DNA of 6,690 bases from contig JAHQVR010000127.1 of NCBI GenBank assembly GCA_019634245.1, positions 1-6,690 of the forward strand. Reading direction: 5' to 3'. Both the position numbers and the translations under genes were made by a program. The notes under the pieces are model-generated. The model did not search any database, had not been told where the DNA came from, and saw only the letters and a list, made by a program, of their open reading frames with translations. This DNA is from Gammaproteobacteria bacterium (lineage in GTDB: Bacteria; Pseudomonadota; Gammaproteobacteria; Granulosicoccales; Granulosicoccaceae). Of this stretch, positions 1 through 5,285 are shown one piece after another. The number at the start of each line of letters is the position of its first letter. Position 1 is the stretch's first letter.

Positions 1-1
1 G

Positions 2-415
2 GTTTTTGATGCCTGGCTCGATGCCGGTAAAGATGTTTCTGCCTATGATCGCGATAAGTTGATGAGCGTTGATTACGACGAAACAGAGCTGTCCGCTGAG
101 GCAGATGAGAAAATTCAGGCATTCCAGCGCGATGCAGCTAAGGGTGCAGGGGTGTTCCATCATTTGATTACACTGCCGACCTACCATACTGCGGCACTCT
201 CAACCGATACACTTTCCAAAGACTACTTTGGTGATAAAGGCATGTTGGCTTATGTGAAAGACGTACAACGCCAGGAAATTCGCAATGGTCTTGCATGTGT
301 CAAACATCAGGATATGGCAGGGTCAAATATTGGCGATGATCACAAAGAGTATTTTTCTGGTGGCCAAGCACTCAAAGCATCAGGTGAAGACAATACAATG
401 AATCAGTTCTCTTAA
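2..415 (+). CDS. aceA: Isocitrate lyase, C-terminal 137 residues (5' truncated by window edge)
   Basis: The frame is open from the left edge, so this is the tail of a longer gene; the in-frame TTG at 59 is internal. Isocitrate lyase cleaves isocitrate to glyoxylate and succinate in the cytoplasm, the first step of the glyoxylate shunt. The visible part carries the C-terminus of the large (about 530-residue) Pseudomonas/Colwellia-type enzyme: LPTYHTAALSTD, then GMLAYVKDVQRQEIRNGLAC, then KHQDMAGSNIGDDHKEYF, ending DNTMNQFS. This tail differs from the shorter E. coli AceA. The catalytic KKCGH region lies upstream, outside the window. The stop is followed after about 35 bp by an intrinsic terminator. 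No functional link to the amine genes is visible; it is probably a housekeeping neighbour. Identification is by recalled family sequence. Confidence 0.93.
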   Translation, partial: VFDAWLDAGKDVSAYDRDKLMSVDYDETELSAEADEKIQAFQRDAAKGAGVFHHLITLPTYHTAALSTDTLSKDYFGDKGMLAYVKDVQRQEIRNGLACVKHQDMAGSNIGDDHKEYFSGGQALKASGEDNTMNQFS

Positions 416-448
416 AATTTTAATATTAGATTTAATGGCGTAACCCTT

Positions 449-483
449 ACCCGAGGCAGATCTGAAACTGTCTCGGGTTTCTT
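449..483 (+). terminator. Intrinsic terminator of aceA
   Basis: An 11-bp stem, ACCCGAGGCAG (449-459) with CTGTCTCGGGT (468-478), contains one G-U pair, encloses an 8-nt loop, and is followed by a T-rich stretch, TTTCTT. It lies 34 bp after the aceA stop. Read on the - strand the hairpin lacks a following T-run, so it would serve the convergent pseudouridine synthase gene only weakly. Confidence 0.85.
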
Positions 484-498
484 CATTCCAAAATTGCC

Positions 499-1326
499 CT
501 ATAGTCGAAAGAGCCGTTTCTCATTGGTAAATGGACAATCGAAGCCCAGAACACAGGCTTTTAGCTGCAAATCCTGCGAGTGTTCTCTGTCAGGGTCGAA
601 CAATCTATCCCCCACCACTGGCAATCCAATAGCGTGTAAGTGATTTCGAATTTGATGTTTTCTACCAGTACTGATGCTAACGAGCAGCGTGCTGGTATTT
701 GTAGCGGCGTTGTACTGTACTTCCAGTATATCCGTTATCGCTTCTTTACCTTCAACTGGCATATTCAATTTATGCGGCACGGTATTATTAAATTCGCCGT
801 GCACCAGCAACTTATAGTGTTTTTCAACTAATCGAGCGCTGAACAATTCAGTGAGTTTTTTTAACGCATTCTTAGTGTGCGCTAGCACTATCAATCCCGA
901 TGCAGCCTTGTCTAGTCGATGAACTAAAAAAGTCGGCTTACCATGTTGTCTATGAACCGTTTCAGTGATCGTACAATGATCACCCCACTTACTGCCCTGG
1001 CTAAGCATACCTGACGGTTTATTCCAGATACTGTAATTTAGTTGGTCTGACACCAATGTAGGTACCAACGGAATTTGTGCCAATATATTCGGGTCATAAT
1101 TTAGATAGAGCTGATCAGATACCGTTGAACCTTCTGACAGATCGCGAACACGACGAATTTTGTGCGCGTTTCGCTTCTTACGCCAAACGCCACCCTTGGC
1201 AGCAACTTCAGCGACTTGTTCTTCTGTCAAATCACTTGCTGAGGCCAATTGAGATAAGGCACTACCCCAAGCCGATACAGTGTGCTCAATCTGGATCATA
1301 CCTGTGCGATTTTCATTCTTGTTCAT
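499..1326 (-). CDS. RluA-family RNA pseudouridine synthase (275 aa)
   Basis: Isomerises uridine to pseudouridine in rRNA or tRNA in the cytoplasm. The catalytic motif HRLDKAASGL lies at residues 136-145, with the nucleophilic Asp at 139. The family's NKPSGML segment is at 102-108 and the late GRKHQIR motif at 221-227, both in the usual order. Residues about 25-80 sit where many RluA proteins have an S4-like RNA-binding region, but resemblance is weak. Length is normal for a compact RluA/TruC-like member. The sequence does not show which RNA position is modified, so no symbol is given. The ATG at 1326 is the first good start; no clear Shine-Dalgarno precedes it, and an internal ATG at residue 10 is an alternative. 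The gene is divergent from tmm and convergent with aceA, so it appears monocistronic and unrelated to amine metabolism. Confidence 0.9.
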   Translation of the reverse strand: MNKNENRTGMIQIEHTVSAWGSALSQLASASDLTEEQVAEVAAKGGVWRKKRNAHKIRRVRDLSEGSTVSDQLYLNYDPNILAQIPLVPTLVSDQLNYSIWNKPSGMLSQGSKWGDHCTITETVHRQHGKPTFLVHRLDKAASGLIVLAHTKNALKKLTELFSARLVEKHYKLLVHGEFNNTVPHKLNMPVEGKEAITDILEVQYNAATNTSTLLVSISTGRKHQIRNHLHAIGLPVVGDRLFDPDREHSQDLQLKACVLGFDCPFTNEKRLFRL

Positions 1327-1401
1327 CGCATCATGATATAGCCAATTGACACTAAGAACAAACCAATAACGGACCAGTTTAGATTAATACACAATTAATG
1401 C

Positions 1402-1429
1402 TTGCGCCAATTCTGGACGTGTTTATTAT
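1402..1429 (+). promoter_or_regulatory. Candidate sigma-70 promoter of tmm
   Basis: TTGCGC (1402-1407), 16 bp, then TATTAT (1424-1429). The -10 matches 5 of 6 consensus bases and the -35 only 3 of 6, as expected of a weak or activator-dependent promoter. Transcription would start near 1436 and give a leader of about 35 nt. This is inferred from motif matching; no sigma-54 pattern (GG-N10-GC) was found on this strand here. Confidence 0.35.
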
Positions 1430-1452
1430 TTACTGCTGTATTAACAGTAAAT
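1428..1452. promoter_or_regulatory. Palindromic operator candidate (or leader hairpin) before tmm
   Basis: ATTTACTG (1428-1435) and CAGTAAAT (1445-1452) are perfect inverted repeats with a 9-bp spacer. One further pair matches inside, giving 9 paired positions of 12 across 25 bp. The element overlaps the end of the putative -10 box and the expected transcription start, and ends 6 bp before the Shine-Dalgarno of tmm. That is a classic position for a repressor operator; as RNA it could also fold beside the ribosome binding site. The binding protein is unknown and no regulator gene lies in the window. Confidence 0.5.
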
Positions 1453-1469
1453 TCAGATGGAGAGTACCC

Positions 1470-2819
1470 TTGGGTAAAAACAAAAAAAGAGTAGCGATCA
1501 TTGGTGCGGGGCCATGTGGTCTGGCACAGTTACGAGCGTTTCAGTCCGCTGCTAAAAATGGCGTCGATATACCTGAAATTGTCTGCTTCGAAAAGCAGGA
1601 GAACTGGGGCGGGCTCTGGCTGTATGACTGGCGCACTGGCTTAGATCAATTCGGCGAACCTGTACATGGCAGCATGTATCGATACCTGTGGTCAAACGGC
1701 CCGAAAGAAGGCCTTGAATTTGCTGATTACAGCTTTGAAGAACATTTCGGCAAACAAATAGCTTCTTACCCCCCAAGAGCAGTATTGTGGGACTACATTA
1801 AGGGACGTGTTGAAAAAGCCGAAGTCAGAAACTGGATTCGGTTTAAAACACCAGTTCGGCAAGTCGACTACGACCAGGGTACAAAGCAGTTCAATGTAAC
1901 CTCGCACGATCTGTCCAGCGATAAAACCAGTACAGAATCCTTTGATCACGTGGTGGTAGCGAGCGGGCACTTCTCTACCCCGAATGTACCAAGCTTCGAT
2001 GGGTTTGATAATTTCAATGGACGTATTATGCACGCTCATGATTTTCGTGACGCCGTAGAATTCAAAGACAAACGCCTGCTGATTATCGGCACCAGTTATT
2101 CGGCCGAAGATATCGGTTCGCAATGTTGGAAATACGGCGCCAAGTCGATAACCGTCAGCCATAGAACAGCGCCAATGGGCTACAAATGGCCTGACAACTG
2201 GAAAGAAGTCCCCTTACTCACAAAAGTAGAGGGAAACCTTGCTACGTTTAAAGATGGTACTACTGAGGATGTAGATGCGATTATTCTGTGCACAGGCTAC
2301 TTGCATCACTTCCCGTTTATGTCAGATGAACTGACGCTGAAAACAGCTAACCGACTCGCGACTGCAGATCTATACAAGGGTGTTACCTGGGTACATAACC
2401 CAAATGTGTATTACCTGGGTATGCAAGATCAGTTGTATACGTTCAATATGTTTGATGCGCAGGCCTGGTATGTGCGCGACACTATATTAGGAAAAATTCC
2501 GACACCAGACAAACAAACCATGCTTGATGATGTGACTCAACGAATCGCATCAGAAGATGCGATTGAGGATGACTACGGCTGTATCAGGTACCAGGGAGAT
2601 TACGTAAAAGAACTTATTGCTCAAACCGACTACCCGAACTTTGACGTTGATGCAGCCAATGAGGCATTTTTTCAGTGGAAAAAACACAAAAAAGAAAACA
2701 TTATGACGTTTCGCGATAACGCGTACACCTCAGCAATTACCGGCACAATGGCGCCATTGCATCACACTAAGTGGGCCGATGCACTTGATGATTCGTATGA
2801 GTCTTATATGAAAAATTAA
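1470..2819 (+). CDS. tmm: Trimethylamine monooxygenase (flavin-containing monooxygenase, 449 aa)
   Basis: Oxidises trimethylamine to trimethylamine N-oxide with NADPH, O2 and FAD, in the cytoplasm. The FAD-binding GAGPCG is at residues 12-17, the FMO signature FxGxxxHxxxF at 182-192, the NADPH-site segment [13 protein letters not shown] at 207-219, and ILCTGY at 272-277. Segments [34 protein letters not shown] and KENIMTFRD match bacterial Tmm closely, well beyond general FMO similarity. Length is normal for Tmm (about 445-460). The TTG start at 1470 is chosen over an upstream ATG at 1398 because a GGAG Shine-Dalgarno (1459-1462) sits 7 nt before it and Tmm proteins begin just before the GxGxxG motif; the extra 24 residues would match nothing known. 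The tyrosine equivalent to Methylophaga FMO Tyr207 is kept (Tyr210), but the equivalent of Trp319 is Leu322 (see findings). It stands alone between a palindrome and a terminator, convergent with the amt/tdm block. Confidence 0.95.
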   Translation: MGKNKKRVAIIGAGPCGLAQLRAFQSAAKNGVDIPEIVCFEKQENWGGLWLYDWRTGLDQFGEPVHGSMYRYLWSNGPKEGLEFADYSFEEHFGKQIASYPPRAVLWDYIKGRVEKAEVRNWIRFKTPVRQVDYDQGTKQFNVTSHDLSSDKTSTESFDHVVVASGHFSTPNVPSFDGFDNFNGRIMHAHDFRDAVEFKDKRLLIIGTSYSAEDIGSQCWKYGAKSITVSHRTAPMGYKWPDNWKEVPLLTKVEGNLATFKDGTTEDVDAIILCTGYLHHFPFMSDELTLKTANRLATADLYKGVTWVHNPNVYYLGMQDQLYTFNMFDAQAWYVRDTILGKIPTPDKQTMLDDVTQRIASEDAIEDDYGCIRYQGDYVKELIAQTDYPNFDVDAANEAFFQWKKHKKENIMTFRDNAYTSAITGTMAPLHHTKWADALDDSYESYMKN

Positions 2820-2866
2820 TAGTCAACACAGCGACTAAAATTGCTGTATTAGCTAATATTGAATTG

Positions 2867-2896
2867 AAAATGCCGGCAATAAGCCGGCATTTTTTT
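2867..2896 (+). terminator. Intrinsic terminator of tmm, possibly bidirectional
   Basis: AAAATGCCGGC (2867-2877) pairs perfectly with GCCGGCATTTT (2883-2893) around a 5-nt loop, and seven Ts run from 2890 to 2896. It lies 47 bp after the tmm stop. On the - strand the arm ends in TTTT, so it may also stop readthrough from the amt operon. Confidence 0.92.
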
Positions 2897-2905
2897 GTCT
2901 TAAAC

Positions 2906-2973
2906 GAAACTGTATAGTTTCTACAGTATTCGCCTACCCTTGCCTGTACTCAAAAGTGTGAATACACAGGCAA
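2906..2973. repeat. Cluster of inverted repeats in the convergent gap
   Basis: Three dyads lie between the tmm terminator and the small membrane-protein gene. GAAACT (2906-2911) pairs with AGTTTC (2916-2921). ACTGTA (2909-2914) pairs with TACAGT (2922-2927), mutually exclusive with the first. TTGCCTGT (2940-2947) pairs with ACAGGCAA (2966-2973) around an 18-nt loop. On the - strand the ACTGTA hairpin is followed by TTCGTTT, a weak terminator pattern that could end the amt transcript. The function of the others is not evident. Confidence 0.5.
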
Positions 2974-2981
2974 ATCAAGCT

Positions 2982-3164
2982 TTACAGATCTCGGTGTTGC
3001 TGTTCGGCCCGACGATACGCTTTGCCTTCGTGAATAGCGCCTCCTATTAAGGCTATAACGCACATTGCAATTGAAATGTATAACCAAATAGCTTCACTAC
3101 CAACAGCATTGTAGTAGGTGTCTACGACGCCTTCCCATGTGCCGGTATCAAATGGTGCTCCCAT
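2982..3164 (-). CDS. Small single-pass membrane protein behind amt (60 aa)
   Basis: I do not recognise a named family. The protein has a polar N-terminus with three aromatic residues (Trp10, Tyr17, Tyr18), one hydrophobic segment at about residues 25-45 (AIWLYISIAMCVIALIGGAI), and a charged C-terminus with Lys48, Arg51, Arg52 and Arg58. The positive-inside rule predicts the C-terminus in the cytoplasm. Coding is well supported: an AGGAG Shine-Dalgarno ends 8 nt before the ATG, and the gene begins 24 bp after the amt stop on the same strand, so the two are almost certainly cotranscribed. Position suggests an accessory or regulatory subunit of the transporter, but that is inference. A glnK gene, often found next to amt, is absent from this spot. 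Confidence 0.82.
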   Translation of the reverse strand: MGAPFDTGTWEGVVDTYYNAVGSEAIWLYISIAMCVIALIGGAIHEGKAYRRAEQQHRDL

Positions 3165-3188
3165 ACTATATTCTCCTGTTGGTCGCGC

Positions 3189-4571
3189 TTATAGCGCGTC
3201 GTAGTTAGGTGAAGGTGCAATACCTTCAGGGTACGCCGAGGAAGGTACTTTAGTTCGATCAAGTCCAACCAATTCGGCTGTTCGGCCAACGCGCAGCAGT
3301 CCAAACATACGCAAGATCAGTGATATCACATACCCTGGTACAAAACCCAATGCAAACATGACACCTACACCAATCGCCTGCCCGACAAAACTGGTAAGCG
3401 CTACGCCCTCACCTTGTAAAGCTGGATAACCTGAAGCAAATATGCCTACTGCGATAACACCCCAGGCACCGAGTACTCCGTGCACAGTAACAGCACCAAC
3501 CGCATCGTCGATACCCATCTTCTCGATCACTTTTGCAGCATAAGGCATTAAGCAACCACCGATCACGGCGATAGCAAACGCCATTGGCGGCCAATAAATA
3601 TCCAGACCAGCCGCGCAAGAGATGATGCCGCCAAGTGCGCCAGACATCATCCAGAAAGGGTCACGAGTGGCAAACCAGGCGCCAATAATTCCACCAGCAA
3701 ATCCCATTAATATATTGAAGGTCAATGCCGAGAGGTTCATTGGTGTGCCATAGATAGTGGTGAACTCAGTAGCAGACCATGACCATGCTTCACCCGGAAA
3801 GATCAGGCAAGCCATCAGGAAGCCCCAAAATCCAACGATGATTAACATAAGGCCAATTAGCGTTAACGGCATATTGTGACCAGATAAGTTATTTGCCGAA
3901 CCGTCACTGTTGTATTTGCCAAGACGCGGTCCAAGGTTGATCAAAACACCAAGCGCAAAGAAACCGGCAATCATGTGTACAACACCTGCAGCACCAAAAT
4001 CGTGGTACCCATACTTGGTAACCAACCAGCCATCGGCGTGCCAGCCCCAGGCCGCACCGACAACCCATGCAAAGCTACCTAGCACAATTGCAAGTAAACA
4101 AAAACCGAACAAACGAATACGTTCGATTACTGCACCAGACATAATGGATGCTGTTGTAGCGGCGAACAACGTAAATGCTCCCCAGAAAACACCAGTAGCA
4201 TGGTCTGCTAAGTTAGGTCCCATTACTGCACCTGCCGGGTTGGCAACAGCGACTGCATACTCCCAACCACTGATTCCTGCAGGGCCCGCTGTGAGACCGA
4301 ATCCTGTTGGGAATGCCCAATAAACAAACCATCCAAAGTAGTAAAACGTTGGTACCATAAAGGCAAAAGCAAGAATGTTTTTAACACCAGATGTCAACAC
4401 GTTCTTGTGTCGAGTTGCCCCCATCTCATAAGCAAGAAAGCCTACGTGTATGAGGATCATTAAAGGGATGGTGAGGTAGTAATACAATTCCGCCGTTATG
4501 GTATTCCCCACTCCACTGGCGGCCTGAAGAGCTGCGATTTGACTCGTCAGCTCCGCTATCTGTTCTTCCAT
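3189..4571 (-). CDS. amt: Amt/Mep/Rh-family ammonium transporter (460 aa)
   Basis: Inner-membrane trimeric channel for ammonium, possibly also methylammonium. The substrate path is conserved: the pore histidines appear as His199 in GVVHMIAG and His364 in VHGVLGAWG, an Asp equivalent to E. coli AmtB Asp160 is Asp191 (YHDFGAAG), and a Phe-gate residue is at about 136 in LFAATTASIMSGAVIERIR. About eleven hydrophobic segments run from residue 29 to 425, as in the family. The ATG at 4571 is preceded by GGAG with a 6-nt spacer. The first 20 residues form a short heptad pattern (Ile5, Leu8, Ile12, Leu15) instead of an obvious signal peptide. The cytoplasmic tail keeps ELVGLD but lacks the usual following HGE. 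It has its own upstream sigma-54 promoter and is followed at 24 bp by the small membrane-protein gene. Beside tmm and tdm it probably recovers ammonium released from methylated amines or responds to nitrogen limitation. Confidence 0.95.
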   Translation of the reverse strand: MEEQIAELTSQIAALQAASGVGNTITAELYYYLTIPLMILIHVGFLAYEMGATRHKNVLTSGVKNILAFAFMVPTFYYFGWFVYWAFPTGFGLTAGPAGISGWEYAVAVANPAGAVMGPNLADHATGVFWGAFTLFAATTASIMSGAVIERIRLFGFCLLAIVLGSFAWVVGAAWGWHADGWLVTKYGYHDFGAAGVVHMIAGFFALGVLINLGPRLGKYNSDGSANNLSGHNMPLTLIGLMLIIVGFWGFLMACLIFPGEAWSWSATEFTTIYGTPMNLSALTFNILMGFAGGIIGAWFATRDPFWMMSGALGGIISCAAGLDIYWPPMAFAIAVIGGCLMPYAAKVIEKMGIDDAVGAVTVHGVLGAWGVIAVGIFASGYPALQGEGVALTSFVGQAIGVGVMFALGFVPGYVISLILRMFGLLRVGRTAELVGLDRTKVPSSAYPEGIAPSPNYDAL

Positions 4572-4684
4572 TATTTTCTCCGGTGATTTACGTCGTTGGT
4601 GTGGCTTTGTTCTTATGTGACCCGCGAAGAATAACAGTACTTTACGATAGTTTCCAATTGTTGGACTTATAAATATGCACTGTT

Positions 4685-4700
4685 GGCAATTCGTGTGCCG
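4685..4700 (-). promoter_or_regulatory. Sigma-54 (RpoN) promoter of amt
   Basis: Read on the - strand the site is CGGCACACGAATTGCC, against the consensus TGGCACRNNNNTTGCW. All specified positions match except the first and last, and the -24 GG and -12 GC are separated by exactly 10 bp. The predicted start is near 4674, giving a leader of about 103 nt before the amt ATG. Sigma-54 control is usual for ammonium transporters and implies an NtrC-like activator bound upstream. Confidence 0.82.
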
Positions 4701-4748
4701 GGCCCTCGGAATTTCGCAACAGATCGAACCAGTTTTGAACCATATGCC

Positions 4749-4763
4749 CTCAGCACCGCTGAG
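4749..4763. promoter_or_regulatory. Perfect short palindrome CTCAGC-ACC-GCTGAG upstream of amt
   Basis: Six-bp arms around 3 bp, centred about 82 bp upstream of the predicted amt start. No T-run follows on either strand, so it is not an intrinsic terminator. It does not match the NtrC consensus (TGCACC-N5-GGTGCA). It could be a protein-binding site or a transcript-end hairpin for the upstream pseudogene; neither can be shown. Confidence 0.3.
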
Positions 4764-4777
4764 CGAAATAATACAAA

Positions 4778-4823
4778 AGCATTATTGTTAACGCTAATCA
4801 GAACTAAAATGGTGACATTGTCA
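4778..4823. promoter_or_regulatory. Two candidate activator sites upstream of the amt sigma-54 promoter
   Basis: The first is an 18-bp interrupted dyad AGCnTTA-N4-TAAnGCT (4778-4795), centred about 112 bp upstream of the predicted start. The second is the perfect 11-bp palindrome TGACATTGTCA (4813-4823), centred about 144 bp upstream. Both lie where enhancer-binding activators of sigma-54 promoters usually bind. Neither matches the classical NtrC site, so the activator cannot be named. Confidence 0.35.
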
Positions 4824-4841
4824 GAGTAAAAGTAACTCAAC

Positions 4842-5281
4842 TTAAGAGCCTATATTGTGATCACGTTTTGCACTTCTGTTTTCAAACTGATCAATTGCAT
4901 ATTTGTACCAAAAATTGGCAGGTATTAAAAAATGTGGAGTGTTGATTCGGTGAAACCAACGAGGTTCCATTATTGAGTGTTGATAGGCCGTGTCGCCACG
5001 CGAATCCCCGATGGCACAATACGCAGCCTTTGCTCCAAGGTAAGGTGCTAACGCAACGCCGGAACCGGAATAGCCCATTGAAAAATGTATACCCTCATGA
5101 TTACCTACTTGCGGCATATGGGTAAACGAGTAACCTGTGTTTCCAGACCAACTATAAGTAGTTGTGCATTGGCAGGCAATTCGTTGGAGAGATTTGGAAG
5201 CGGTGCACCATCTTCCCACCAATACGGCACACCTGAATTGATTGGGCTATCAACAATTTTACTCACTGGATAATTCAGCTC
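4842..5281 (-). pseudogene. Remnant of a DAO-family FAD-dependent oxidoreductase with large internal deletion
   Basis: Two pieces of one gene remain, in different frames. The first (5281 down to about 5147) encodes the family N-terminus: LNYPVSKIVDSPINSGVPYW, then a proline-rich linker to AQLLIVG, the start of the Rossmann FAD motif. The second (from about 5156 to the TAA at 4842) encodes the last 104 residues, including YSWSGNTGYSFTHMPQVG and the C-terminal FAD-site segment MGYSGSGVALAPYLGAKAAY. The GxGxxG motif and some 300 residues between are missing, judging from a family length of about 450. After the junction the N-terminal frame hits TAG at 5105-5107. The C-terminal frame's apparent TTG start at 5222 merely translates the N-terminal piece out of frame. 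No ATG starts the first piece; a GTG at 5266 with a poor Shine-Dalgarno is the only standard start. It lies just after tdm, so the ancestor was probably an amine or N-methyl amino acid oxidase of the same operon (inference). Confidence 0.85.
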
Positions 5282-5285
5282 ACTA

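Noticed and set aside
1346..1351. Perfect TTGACA hexamer upstream of tmm as a -35 box
   Set aside because: No acceptable -10 sequence lies 16-18 bp downstream on this strand.
1398..1469. ATG at 1398 as the start of tmm
   Set aside because: It would add 24 residues not seen in Tmm, has no Shine-Dalgarno, and would run through the palindrome; the TTG at 1470 has GGAG at ideal spacing.
1692..2162. 156-codon open frame antisense to tmm
   Set aside because: It overlaps the conserved core of tmm, and its translation resembles no protein family I know.
3910..4323. 137-codon open frame on the + strand inside amt
   Set aside because: It is antisense to a strongly conserved transporter, its product is proline- and alanine-rich with no known motif, and it has no credible ribosome binding site.
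4749..4763. Palindrome as a classical NtrC site or intrinsic terminator
   Set aside because: Half-sites do not fit TGCACC/GGTGCA, and no T-run follows on either strand.
4842..5222. 126-residue open frame as a genuine small gene
   Set aside because: Its first 22 residues are an out-of-frame reading of the oxidoreductase N-terminus, and the rest is only the C-terminal part of an FAD enzyme lacking its dinucleotide-binding core.
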